A DNA stretch of 64,000 bases from Trichopria drosophilae (GCA_030407085.1 CM059584.1:94008001-94072000); one strand, 5' to 3'. Shown: positions 12,061-23,000, numbered from the stretch's first letter. Notes: generated from the sequence alone by a model not told the origin. Program-made: numbers and translations.

Positions 12061-12394
12061 CGAATACTGTCTATACGAATGAAAATAATTATACTTATCG
12101 ACTCATGTAAATCTACAAGTAATCATTACATTTAGAGTCAGTAACAACTAATCAGTAGGTCTATAGATTTATATGGACATGCATTAATTGAAAAGCACTA
12201 ACTGTCAAGTTAGATATTATTTGTCAACTTAAATATAATATAATAAATAGTTTTTAAGTATAGAAACGAATTTGCTTATAGAAGTGAATTGTATAAGCAG
12301 CGCAATAAAAAAAATAAATTAATGAAAATTAATTGATTATTGCATTAAGTGATTACATTTTATTATTAATTGAAGAGATATAAGATATATTTTG
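12061..12394. other. AT-rich sequence, no gene recognised
   Basis: Very AT-rich spacer with no supported feature. Confidence 0.4.
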
Positions 12395-12560
12395 TTTAAC
12401 GCGAAGTAACCCATTTGCGCACTGCCATTCGCGCACTGAAATGAGTGCGCGAAGTACTTCGCACACTCAAATCAGTGCGCGAAAAATTTCTCTCACGGAG
12501 TCAAAAAAAATAGAATACTCGTTACACTCGTGCGCAAATCACCTACTTCGCGCACTTGTA
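12395..12560. repeat. GCGCACT/AGTGCGC hairpin cluster
   Basis: Two 26-base hairpins sit exactly 30 bp apart. The first is 12428-12453 (TTCGCGCACT, loop GAAATG, AGTGCGCGAA). The second is 12458-12483 (TTCGCACACT, loop CAAATC, AGTGCGCGAA). Further TTTGCGCACT and TTCGCGCACT words flank them. The region is far more GC-rich than its neighbours. Confidence 0.7.
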
Positions 12561-14305
12561 TCGTAATATACTATTTAAAAACTATGCATTTTTTCCAGCA
12601 AATATTGTTTTAAAAATAACGTCAATAATAAAATAACAGTTACTTCAATTCTGAATTTAAATTTCACATTCAACCCCATATTCCGCAGCCGCCTTAGGTC
12701 ACTCTTGTAACGCAATTAAGTATCTTAGATTAATATTTCTTGTGCCTTTTATACTTGCATCTAATGGAATTTCACTTCATGATAATATATTAACATTTAT
12801 ATATGCAAAATCCGTATGGACTATATTGATTCATAAGAACTGTCAATTCGAACTCTATAGAGGTACGGTCAGGGCAATGTACGCTGTAACGTATTTGCAT
12901 TTAAATTGCGCGTTAAAATGTTACGGCATATATGGCCTTGACTGTACATACTTGAAATTTTAATTAGTACGAATGTACTGTAGGTACGCTTATTAGATTT
13001 GGATACAGATGTTATTTAAAATATATTTCCTGCTTTATCTATTTTTCTTTTTAATTAAGTTTAATTCAATTACACGGTACCAAACCAGAAACATTACATT
13101 TGTTTGTACACATACAATAAAAGTATATATACATATAAAACACTAATATCTCAAAAGCTTCTTGATCGATTTCCAAAACTCGCAATGAATTGTATTTGTC
13201 ATAAAATAAAGTTAAAATAAATTTACTGCGAATTATTTCAGGTAAATGTACTGCATTTTACATTGTGTAAAATACATTGATAATACTTATATCAAATTAA
13301 ACTTTATTCGACTACAAAAACAATCAATCGATCTGTCAACCAGCGCTTTTTCCAGCCAGGTTATACATACTTTCTATTTAACATTTTTTTTTAATTTATG
13401 AAATAAATTGCAATATCTATAGAATACAGCATTCACTTAAAAATAACTAGCTGGAACTCCTCGCTCGCTGACGCTCGCTCGAAATGTGAATTTTTTTGCA
13501 TATTTTTGTTTATAATGGTTGTGAATATTTTTAAATTGATAAATATAATTAAAGAATTTTTACATTGTGGATTCTTATGGGCATTAATCTACAATGGGTA
13601 GAACTTCGGAAAGAGTACATCGCCCGAAAAAAATTCATTGTCTTGTTTTCCGACGTATTTTGGGTTGCTAAACAATCTGAAATTAAAATTTGTCGCTCGG
13701 TCCTATTTTAACCGTTATTCTGGGAAAATATCGAAAAATGACTTTTTTCTAATATTTTGATTGAGTAGGTGTGAAAATGGCCATTTTCGAGAACTCAGCA
13801 AAACTCCCATCGTAATACATGTGTCGTTTTATGCTCTGAAAACGAGGCGTAAAATTGCCATTTGATGGCAATCAAATGAAAAACGACATCTCGCTAACTC
13901 TCGCTCAAAATGAAAATTGTTTCGTGTGACCACCACCTTACTGGTCGGCGGTAACGAGTGGCTGGCTGTAATGAGAAGAGCGGGCGGTAAAAATTGAAAA
14001 ACGCCCGTGCGCCTACGCAGTTGCGTCCTCGGCCATAAATGGCAACTTTCCGTTCGCTTAACCTGCAGGTGTGACAAAAATTAAATTATAGAAGTGTTAC
14101 GCTATACATTCTTATGAGCATTAATCGACAACTCGCGTGAACATGGAGTAATCCTGATCATCACGCTTGATCTTTGAATATTAATATGCGCTCCTTGCTT
14201 ACGTGAATTTATGTTCCTTTACAGTGGTGGCTACCTTGAAGTTGTATTATCAAAATCGTAGTTATACATATAAGTATTTTGGCAAATATCTGAAAATAGT
14301 TATTT
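12561..14305. other. No gene recognised
   Basis: Mostly AT-rich. Local notes: a CTCGCTCGCTGACGCTCGCTCG motif at about 13459-13480 and a palindrome ATTGCCATTTGATGGCAAT near 13855. A minus-strand frame near 13829-14077 has no recognisable domain. Confidence 0.4.
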
Positions 14306-14637
14306 CCGTACGGTGGGCGTAAAGTGCGACTTTACGCCCCACATGCGAACATTATTTTTCTCATACATAGGCGAAAAGACATACCTCTTTGCGCATCGAT
14401 TTGCAGGAGTATAATTGACTTTCAAGTCTATTGGACGTTAAGTGAAACATAGGGCAAGAAAAGTTACAACCGTCGGCGATCAACGGCTCGAGGGCCGGTC
14501 ACGCCGGACCGAGAATCGTTCCAACCGCCGGCGCGGGGGTAACTTTACGCTCTAGGGTTCACTTTACGCTTATTAGACGAGAAAGTCAACTTTACGCCCA
14601 CAAAAAGAGGCGTAAAGACGTACTTTACGCCCACTAT
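14306..14637. repeat. GCGTAAAG/CTTTACGC word cluster
   Basis: The cluster opens with a hairpin (GGGCGTAAAG, loop TGCGA, CTTTACGCCC) and ends with a second (GGCGTAAAG, loop ACGTA, CTTTACGCC). Single CTTTACGC words occur at about 14540, 14562 and 14592. It encloses a strikingly GC-rich patch at about 14468-14545. Related words recur at 16.3-17.0, 21.5 and 23.4 kb. Confidence 0.6.
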
Positions 14638-16436
14638 GACGAAAATAAAATTAATTATTACAAAATCAATTAATCGTTTGAAAATTCAGGATATTAGTTG
14701 AAAAGTAATATGCAAATTGAAAAATCAAAAACTTAATTAAAAAATCATTAAATTTTCTAAACTGAAATTAATTTATTAGAAATTAAAAAATCAGTAAATC
14801 AGTGAGATAAAAAGTAACTTTTTTTCCGAGGGCAAGGAAAAATTTGTAAGAAAACACAGGTCAGGGTTCGCACTGGCAGGTATTGTGGAATTGGTGATGC
14901 TATGCAGACCCACTAAATACCATCTCTCTGTCCCCTCCCTTCCCACGTTAGAAGTGAACTATAGCTGCATGGTCTAAAATATGTATAGTTGTCCATTTCC
15001 ATTTTTTTTTTTAGTTCGCTATAGGAAACTATCAATTCTTCTGCTTCGTAGCATTGTTTTTTCGTATGGTGTCAACGCTGTGCATGCTTCTCTGTTTTCT
15101 ACAACCTCACCTATGACGTTGTAGAGATACAAAAACCTCATTTCTTTTCTCATGTTCAGTTATTCAGCAATAGAATTTGGCGTGCTCGGCATTAATTTTT
15201 ATGAATTTATCACAATATTTGCAGCTCAGTCTTCGATCCCAATATCCCATGCATACCTATAGTAGACTCGTAAGTACTAATGTCAGCAGAAATTGCGCCC
15301 GAGTCGAAGGCAAGGGTGGCAATCACATTCACATAATAGTTTGACGCTGACATTATATAAAATTAACAAAAAATAATAGTATATATGCATACTAGTCAGC
15401 AATATGATTTTTTTTGCAAATGTGAGAAATTCGCAGAAAATGCATTTTGCTTAAAAGTATTGAACGATATTTTTCTGAACGAGTGCGAAATATAAAAAAA
15501 ATTGTGAGCGCAAAATCGCATGTTGTTCACTGAGTTAGAAAATGTATATCGGTACTAGCGCGCAACATGATTTTTATGTGAATGTGAGGGTTATTGATAC
15601 TACATTTAAATAAAAAATATTTGCACATAAGTATATCCAACGATAGTTTTTCAAACGAGTGCACACTTTTGAATGTTTTCACATTCCCATAAGGAGTGTT
15701 AAAAAAAATACATATATGAAAGACATTTTACACCTACTTCGATCATAAAATGTCAGTGTGGATCTTTGAGTTATCCGATTATAAATATGGAAGTAAAATG
15801 TGTTAATTCAAAATATCGCAAATCTTTCAAAAATAACTTTGTCGATTTTGTCGACATTTAACATTTCTTTTCTTATATAGCAACATCACCAGGAGCTATA
15901 TGAAAATCACGTACATATGCACTTACTTTGATTAGTATCGTATTTACTTCATTCGAATTAATTGCGTGGTGGCGATACTCAAACCAATGTATTGATGATT
16001 TCTATTGAAATTGAGCGGACGGATTCTAAACAACGTCGAGCGCGCGAACAGCGATATAAGTATAGCGTATATTAGTCAGGCACACTTGGTAAAAAGTAAA
16101 TGTATCAAAATGAAGAATAAAAAATATGACCTTGTAGAACTCATTGAATCACATATTTTTTGTATAGAGGAAGAAGGGACGAAGCGGCGAACGGGGCGAA
16201 GTGACGAATCTCCAATATTTCCATTATGATCATACTGATTGTAATAGTATATTATGAAACTAGTGCGTAAAAGTTCATTTTATGAATGTGAAGGGTTGCG
16301 GCCCGAGCCGAAGGCGAGTGAGACATGAAGCACATGTTTCATACGATATTTTATGTCACTTGAATGCGTAAAATGCGACCGAAAAATGTCAAAAGTGTGT
16401 AAAATAGCATTTTACGCATCGAATGGCATAATAGTA
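14638..16436. other. No gene recognised
   Basis: AT-rich with repeated AATTGAAAAATCA phrases near 14660-14800. GCCCGAGTCGAAGGC at about 15298 and GCCCGAGCCGAAGGCGAG at about 16302 are related GC-rich motifs, and GAAGCGGCGAA lies near 16182. I cannot support a coding feature. Confidence 0.4.
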
Positions 16437-16553
16437 GTTTTTGATACAAGGGCGTATGCGTAAAGAACTTTACACACATACACACGTGTGCCGAAATATT
16501 GTTTACGTACGGCTTTTCCGTGCGTAAAGTATAATCGAGTGCGTAAAGTTTAC
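16437..16553 (+). repeat. GCGTAAAG palindromic unit, copy 1
   Basis: Direct copy of the sequence that forms the loop and right inner arm of the adjacent inverted repeat (about 16847-16968). It has the same order: TGATACAAGGGCGTATGCG, an ACACACGTGTG core, CGTACGGCTTTTCCGTGCG, GTGCGTAAAG. Confidence 0.75.
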
Positions 16554-17198
16554 TTTAGAATAAATAAATAAATAAATAGTGATTATTAAACTGCCAAAAT
16601 GAAAATATTGATCATTCTGAGAACAAAGTACAGGAAAATGACTTGAAAATTTTGCTTAAAAATTACATTTCTCGCTCCCAAATGAAGGTAAGAGAACAAA
16701 AAATGAAATATCATGCCTCAACATGTGAAAAACGGTGAAAACAGAGAAACCACATAGGATATTTTATGTACGTCTTTTCGGTGCGTAAAGTAAACTTTAC
16801 GCACTCGATTATACTTTACGCACGAAAAAGCCGTACGTAATAGTAGTTTTCGATACAAGTGCGTATGCGTAAAGAACTTTACACACATACACACGTGTGC
16901 CGAAATATTGTTTACGTACGGCTTTTCCGTGCGTAAAGTATAATCGAGTGCGTAAAGTTTACTTTACGAACCGAAAAGACGTACATAAAATATCCTATGT
17001 GGTTTCTCTGTTTTCACCGTTTTTCACATGTTGAGGCATGATATTTCATTTTTTGTTCTCTTACCTTCATTTGGGAGCGAGAAATGTAATTTTTAAGCAA
17101 AATTTTCGAGTCATTTTCCTGTACTTTGTTCTCAGAATGATCAATATTTTCATTTTGGCAGTTTAATAATCACTATTTATTTATTTATTTATTCTAAA
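16554..17198. repeat. 645 bp near-perfect inverted repeat
   Basis: Arms 16554-16840 and 16912-17198 are both 287 bp and differ at only a few positions, around a 71 bp loop. The outer part of each arm is unique-looking AT-rich sequence beginning TTTAGAATAAATAAATAAAT. The inner part is the GCGTAAAG family unit. Transcripts across it would fold into a long hairpin. The very low arm divergence implies recent formation or ongoing arm-to-arm conversion. Confidence 0.9.
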
Positions 17199-17390
17199 AG
17201 TACATTTTTTGAACTTATTTATAAAACATGAATTATTCCTTTTTTATGTGTGCATGTAGAGATAGCCAACCTGGAAGTCCAAATGATACTTTGGGGTGAA
17301 GCGGCGAAATTTTTTCCCGGATGTCTCTATTCCGTGATTATTTTTCCCTTTTGATAAATGCATTGAGTAACTAAAGACGAAGTTAAAATA
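17199..17390. other. Spacer with GAAGCGGCGAA motif
   Basis: Contains AATGATACTTTGGGGTGAAGCGGCG, whose first part recurs near 18048. Otherwise unremarkable. Confidence 0.3.
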
Positions 17391-17690
17391 CAGTAGAACT
17401 CACGATAGCGGACGGAGTCGGTTTCAGGCCGAACACGATAGCAGATTAAAAAAACCAGATGAGGTAATTCCCCTTCCACATAACATTTCGTCGCCTGCTA
17501 CTACACGCCGCGCATGCGCACCAATGCGCTCAAATATAAATCGTAACCTGCACTGAAAACATCCTCGTTTCTGTCCAATCCTAAAGCAATGGGTGGGGGT
17601 TCCACTCTCTTCGTCTTCTATCATGATACGTTTTCGTCTGGTATCATGGTTCGTCCGCTATCGTGATGTTCGCTATCGTGAGTTCTACTG
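17391..17690. mobile_element. 300 bp pogo/Tc1-like MITE with TA duplication
   Basis: The ends are CAGTAGAACTCACGATAGCG and its exact reverse complement, flanked by TA at 17389-17390 and 17691-17692. A CAGT start plus TA target duplication is characteristic of the Tc1/mariner superfamily, and the CAGTAGAACTC form resembles pogo/Tigger termini. A second, internal CACGATAGCGGAC copy lies at the right end. There is no transposase. Confidence 0.85.
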
Positions 17691-18918
17691 TATGTGATCC
17701 TGAAATAATACCAGTATTCAAAGCTTCCGAAGATGCAATTTCTTTTTTTAATGTTGTTCGAAACTTAGATAATTCTGAAGAGGTTCATTCCGCCAACGTG
17801 GGAATTTGATTTTTATTAAAACAAACAATAATAACTTAAAAGATTATGACTTGCACTTAATTTTATGATAGTCGTTTCAGAGACCTCTAAAAATAAGAAT
17901 TCGCCACTTCACCCTGATATCGCCGTTTCGCTTCGTGTTTTTTAAGTTTTTTAAATTGGCCCTACCCGGCCATCTGTAATCTGTAAAACATATACCATTA
18001 GTAACATGCAATGTAAATATTGACTATGGAATTGTCTATCAAATGATACTTTGCCTCATCCTAAATGCGAAATTCAAGGAGAGATATGATACACGGAAAA
18101 AATTGTCGCCGCTTCGCCCCGCCTTCCCCTATAACAATTTCTACTAGGATTTGTAGTTTTTAAGATAAAAAATGAAAAACACAACGTAGTAGTTCGGTGA
18201 AAAATGCACCAAATAACTTGCTCAGTCACTATGGTCCGAAGTAATAGTCGCGGCTCAAGCCGAAGCTTAGCTGAGCGGCTCAAGTACCGGAAGTAGCGTG
18301 TTCCAAAAGACATATGAAAAAATACTTATATAAGTGTATCGAACCGAACCAATCCATGTATGTACACGTATACTGACCTTTAAGTCGTAAAAAGTCGCCG
18401 CCAGACGATTTAAAAATTCAAAATATTAAATTGGATATTCCGAAAAAATTGTGTTTTAGTAAAATTGTAAACGACAGATATGAGTAAACAAACAGAAGTA
18501 AGTGGTAAATATATGTACAAGTTTGTTGATGCATCGTTGTATTGATGTATGGTTATATGTCTTAAATTAATTGCACTTGTCCATGAAAATTACTGTTTTT
18601 AATTTTTTTTTACCAAAGAATCAGAAAAATCACCTAACAATCGATGTCTTTTTTGGCTGTGCATATTACTTTGAACTTTAATTCATGTGTGTAATGCTCT
18701 GCCAACAATAAATTAAACCTCTATGTCACAGTAGCATACATATATGTCACCTTATGAAATGGGTTTGTTATAAAGTTTATTTTAATAATATTTTACATTT
18801 TTAAAGTTATTTTATGATAAAATTATTATTCGTAATAAAATGTTCTGTTTACTGAAGGAATGCATTGAAATCCTTGAAGTAAATTGTAATAAAATGTTGA
18901 GGAGGATTTTAATTTACA
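17691..18918. other. No gene recognised
   Basis: Contains GCCGTTTCGCTTCG near 17922 and GTCGCCGCTTCGCCCCGCC near 18103, related to the GAAGCGGCGAA motif at 16182 and 17298. The minus-strand frame across 18074-18313 shows no domain. Confidence 0.35.
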
Positions 18919-19601
18919 ACTAGATGCCTTCGACCCGGGTGCCTACAATTTTGGCTAAATTCGTATTGCAGTTCCCTGACGAAAGGCTGATGCTTCCGGG
19001 AATATTCCCATTTTAACACTGCCAGGAAAGAAGGCGGCAGAGGGTAGTTCTAGCATCGTTAGGTTCGAGTAGTTTCTATACATATATTGTAACAATATCT
19101 TGTTCCTTAAATAGGGTGAATATGCCAATGAATGGACGGTTAAGCATTTTTCACACTTTGATCGATTGTAACTTTTGAATTCTTTTATGAAAATTTAATT
19201 ATGATACCACCATTAGAATCGTTAGACTCTGCTCTTTATGACCATGTAGTTCAACCTTTGATTTTATTTAATTATAAACCTCGTCTTCATACGTTTGTAA
19301 AAAAATCCGCTAAACCCCAATGAATAGACGGGTTAAATCAAATGGGACGTTTTCAGTACCAGTTTTGGATGGCTTTAAAACTTTGCTTTGATTTTACAAA
19401 ATAATAAACACTGGAAGATCAATAGTACTGTAAATATTGTTTTGAATGTTCAAAGAACATAAAAATATGTATTTTGTTGCATGTTGTGCATCGTACATTC
19501 ATAAGAAATAGAGATATGTAGAAAATCGTCCATTCATTGGTAGTCGTCCATTCATTGGCATAATCACCCTATAGTAAAATTGAAAATGAGCATTTTCAAA
19601 A

Positions 19602-20414
19602 CTTCGACCCCGACCGCAGGCCAGCCGAAGCACTGATAAATGAGCACGTCTTGTTCACACTGATGCTTAAAAAAACGCGGTTTAGTCGAGTTTTTGACAG
19701 GTCGGGGGGGGGGGGGCAGACCCGTCACCCTCCCCCCCTTCCGGCGAACCCCCGCAACCCCCTCCCCGCTACCACCTCCCCATGGCTACCCGACACCAAC
19801 ATTACAGTGAATATTTTGTTATGCCCTCCCCCCCCCCCCCCCCGCCCTGATACCCGCCTCACTCCCCTGTTTCTCTGTTTTTCATGTAATGTATATAATA
19901 TACATACATATGCATTTTATATGTGTATGTACAATTTATGTTAATTTCATGTTAATTTGCTTTTTACGGCATTATCGTTGATTTTACGAAGAAATGAATA
20001 AAACCTTTTTTGTAGAGAATTCGATGTTCTATATTTTTTGTTTGAAACATTTTTTTTGTACGATTTGTATTTTTTGTTAAAAAATGGAAAAACGTGTTTT
20101 TTGAGCGCTTTTTTGTTAAACCTCCCCATAATCTAGTATGCATTGTCTCCAAAAACTAATCAGATCTAAGTTTGGCCAAGAGAAACCCAAATCCGTTTGT
20201 ACTTTTTAAATTCGTCATTCCATTCGCGAGATATCGCGTATACAAAATTTTGCCCACGGACGGACGTACAACATAACGGACACCAATTTTTTTATTGTTG
20301 CTTTGGGTTCCTTAGGGCCTGAAACGTCGACATTTGATGAAAAACTATAGGGTAATTTTTTGGCGAGAACTGACCAAATTCAATACTTCGCCAGACCTAT
20401 GGTCTGGGTCGAAG
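19602..20414 (-). mobile_element. Hairpin-ended repeat, copy B
   Basis: Same terminal hairpins as copy A. In this copy the head stem is extended to CCAGACC/GGTCTGG with a 3-base loop (a paired change relative to copy A). It is longer because of the C-rich insertion. Confidence 0.55.
19698..19860. repeat. G-run and C-rich low-complexity tract
   Basis: A run of 14 G (from about 19703) is followed by pyrimidine-rich sequence with C7 and C18-class runs. It is present only in copy B. Assembly in such runs is unreliable, so lengths should not be trusted. Confidence 0.85.
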
Positions 20415-20419
20415 TAAAA

Positions 20420-20789
20420 TGTTAATTTAAAAATGTGGCATTTTACGTATATTACAACAGTGGCGTTAAAATTAAATAGTATAATGCAAAGAAAGTTTTC
20501 CAGCATTTTTGTTTCAAATAAATACTTTTATTTTACGGTTTCTCAGTTATTGGTCACTTTATGCGAAGGAAGTTTTCAGCATTGTTGTTTCAACTAAATG
20601 TTTTTAATTGTAGGATTTCTAAGTTTCTGATCAATTTGTGCAAAGAAAGACTTCCTGCATTTTTGTTTTGAATAAACATTTTTATTTCTACTATTTCTCA
20701 GTCGAAAGATTTAATATCTGAAAATGTCCTTACGTAATGATGTAATTTAACATTTTAGTCCCTAATAATGAAATGTTTGACTAATATTA
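20420..20789. repeat. Diverged tandem phrases, no gene
   Basis: A phrase with GCAAAGAAAG..TTCC.GCATTTTTGTTT..AATAAA..TTTTTA occurs three times (about 20485, 20570 and 20640) at a spacing near 80 bp, indicating an old tandem array. Confidence 0.45.
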
Positions 20790-21290
20790 CTTCGACCCAG
20801 ACTAAGTCTGGACAAAGTATTGAATTTGGTCACTTCGGGCAAAAAAATTACCCTATAGTTTTTCATTAAATGTCGACGTTTCAGACCCTAAGGAACCCAA
20901 ATCAACAATAAAAAAATTTGTGTCCGTGATCTTGTCCGTACGTACGTCTGTACGTCCGTACGTCCGTACGTCCGTACGTCCCGTTTTTTTGTCTCGCGAT
21001 AACTCGCGAACGGATAAGCGTATTGACATAAATTTTTTTTTTAAATACGCGTCTTGGCATAACTTAGATCTGAATAGATTTTGGCCTAGATCCATCCGTC
21101 CATTACTAAAAAAAATTAGCCCCAATTAAGTATCTTCGTAGTTTTTTGCATTTGTTTTGAAAAATACAAATTTTATTAAAAAATATTTCAAACAAAAAAG
21201 ATAGAGCATGAAATTCTCTACAAAAAAGGTTTTATGCATTTTCTTCCTAAAGTCATGGATAATGCCATAAAAACTGGTTTAAAATGCTTA
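20790..21290 (+). mobile_element. Hairpin-ended repeat, copy C (diverged)
   Basis: Starts with CTTCGACCCAGACT and AGTCTGG forming the head hairpin. It then follows copy A through the ACCCTATAGTTTTTCAT and AAACGTCGACATTTG-complement stretches, and carries a (TACGTCCG)n tract near 20938-20980. The frames across the tract are repeat artefacts. The tail hairpin is not recognisable. Confidence 0.55.
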
Positions 21291-21295
21291 TGACT

Positions 21296-21440
21296 CTTGT
21301 CTGAAAAAGTATCGATTTTGGTCACCTCGGCAAAAAAACTACCCTATAGTTTTTCATCAAATTTCGACGTTTCGACCCTCTACCCCCCAGGGGTAGTCTT
21401 CGCCAGCCCCTCGGGCGCGGTTATTACCTACGGGCGCATA
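21296..21440 (+). repeat. Partial second head of the hairpin-ended repeat
   Basis: GGTCACCTCGGCAAAAAAAC, ACCCTATAGTTTTTCATCAA and TTCGACGTTTCGACC repeat the head of copy C. A CTACCCC/GGGGTAG hairpin and a GC-rich patch follow. Confidence 0.45.
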
Positions 21441-21464
21441 AGTTCTTTTACGCCCTTGATACGA

Positions 21465-21560
21465 AATAGTAGTTTTCGATACAAGGGCGTATGCGTAAAG
21501 AACTTTATACACACACACGTGTTCCGAAATATTGTTTACGTACGGCATTTTCGTAGTCAA
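21465..21560 (+). repeat. GCGTAAAG palindromic unit, copy 3
   Basis: Matches the loop of the 16.5 kb inverted repeat: AGTAGTTTTCGATACAAG, GCGTATGCGTAAAGAAC, CGAAATATTGTTTACGTACGG. It degenerates at the right end. Confidence 0.7.
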
Positions 21561-21599
21561 AGTCATATTCTGATGCAAGACTTTTCGTTCTAAAAAATA

Positions 21600-22170
21600 G
21601 AGATTCTCATATGAAAATTTGAACTTGACCTCGAACTGACCTTCAAAGTGATTTGTCATACAGGAATTTATGAGATATTCATCAAAGGTATATTGAAGAT
21701 CATGTCCTGGACATTAAATTTTCCCCTCTTTCCAAATTCGCGGTAAAAAAAGAGTGGTTTCCATTTGCAAAATTGAACTTGACCATGAAATGACCTTCGA
21801 AATAATAGTCCAGGTCAAAGTTAACATCACCCTTAGATGGATAGGGAAAAATCCCTCCATATTAGTTGTGATAGTTCCGTTACGGGAACGTTTAAGTTTT
21901 ACCTTGAAATGACTCTGATCAAAATATCGGCTGTATCATATTCAGGCTTAAAATTTCCCGCTCCTTCCGAATCCATAAAACAAATAAGAGTACCCATTAA
22001 AAAAAAATTAACTTGACCTTGAAATACCCATCTAGGTCATGTTCAAGGTCAATTTCAATGGTACCATTGAATAGCCGGGGAGAAATCCTTAAACTTTTCT
22101 CTGAAACATTTTCCCCGAAAATGTACGCCCGCTGAAACATATCACTCTTCCGGAACTTTTTTCCATCACT
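21600..22170. repeat. Decayed tandem array with CAAGGTCA / TGACCTTG
   Basis: Units of about 200-250 bp each hold AACTTGACC(T/A)TGAAATGACC followed by AAATTTTCCC.CTCTTTCC.AATTCG and a GTGGTTCCCATT-like phrase. The right edge ends at TTTTTCCATCACTGTATA, which read on the other strand is a TA|CAGTGATGG terminus of the Tc1/mariner style. TGACCTTG/CAAGGTCA is repeated many times on both strands. A related block is at 22680-22990. Confidence 0.6.
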
Positions 22171-22277
22171 GTATATAATTTCGTGTGTAAATTGAGTTTA
22201 ATTATCTTATTACTACTTTTCTTGCATTTAACACGACCACAAATAAATTAGTAACGCTCGAAAAACAAATAAGAAAA

Positions 22278-22363
22278 ATGTTCGCCCCGGTGGGGAATCG
22301 AACCCGGGTGTCTCTCTTACTATACGCTAACGCCTTCACCACTACGCTACGGTCTCACTTATG
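22278..22363 (-). pseudogene. tRNA-like sequence (decayed, SINE-like)
   Basis: On the minus strand TAGCGTAGTGG matches the pol III A box and GGTTCGATTCC is a perfect B box, with tRNA-like spacing. The acceptor halves do not pair and only three base pairs form in the T stem, so this is not a functional tRNA. A tRNA-derived SINE head or tRNA pseudogene is the best reading. Confidence 0.65.
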
Positions 22364-22526
22364 TAATTTCGTATGACGAAGAATGGATACTTCTATTTAG
22401 AGGTACATACTAGATAAATATCCGTAAAGGCTCCACGATAACGAAATTATTATCATCCTATAATAATTTGAACATTGTAAAATTTGTCATATATACATGT
22501 ATGCACCGAAAACACGTTGAGCATTA

Positions 22527-22598
22527 GCATTAGCATTACCCGAGATGTAAACCCGATCATGCAATTTCCACTCGGTACATCTCAAGTAATGCTAATGC
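22527..22598. other. Hairpin with 23 bp arms
   Basis: GCATTAGCATTACCCGAGAT at 22527 pairs with 22576-22598, with two mismatches around a 26-base loop. It could be a MITE remnant or simply a palindrome. No supporting small-RNA evidence can be read from sequence. Confidence 0.5.
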
Positions 22599-22679
22599 CG
22601 ACGGTATTGTTAGAATAAACTAAATACATACATACTTTAGGATGTTTGTAATTGCAGTTGAAACCTCGCAATGTTACTA

Positions 22680-22990
22680 TTGCTATACTTGACATTTTCG
22701 AACATTCACCTTGAAATGACCTTGACTCTAACTTCAAGGCATATTCAAGGTGATGTCTTGAACGTAGAATTTTCTCCACTTTCTAAATTCGCGGTCAAAA
22801 ATAGTGGTTCCCATTTGAAAAAATGAACTTGACCTTGAAATGACTTTCAATATCATGTTCAAGGTCAATCACTGGTACCATTAAATAGTCAGGGGAAAAT
22901 CCTTAAACTTTTGTCTGAAACATTTTCTCCGAAAATGCACTCCCGATGAGATATTTAGGTGTTCGGGATTTTTTCCCATCACTGTATACT
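22680..22990. repeat. Second block of the CAAGGTCA array
   Basis: Repeats the 21.6-22.2 kb unit order: TGAAATGACCTTGACT, AATTTTCTCCACTTTCTAAA, AACTTGACCTTGAAATGAC, CTTAAACTTTTGTCTGAAAC. It ends in the same TTTTTTCCCATCACTGTATA motif. Confidence 0.6.
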
Positions 22991-23000
22991 AATTTTTAGT

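Larger units (their letters stand above)
18919..20419 (-). repeat. Inverted segmental duplication, copy B
   Basis: Reverse-complement partner of 5428-7029 with the same internal order. It lacks the 6665-6976 MITE. It has its own C-rich segment at about 19700-19860 between the hairpin tail and the poly-A/T core. A partial extra TCCATTCATTGG repeat occurs near the TIR-element end (about 19530-19560). Confidence 0.8.

Noticed and set aside
12428..12483. CRISPR-like array
   Set aside because: Only two units, palindromic, with a 4-base spacer and eukaryotic context.
19947..20152. Lys/Asn-rich minus-strand frames
   Set aside because: Translate the poly-A/T core of the hairpin-ended repeat and are not conserved in copy A.
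22278..22363. Functional tRNA gene
   Set aside because: A and B boxes are good but the acceptor stem does not pair and the T stem has only three pairs.
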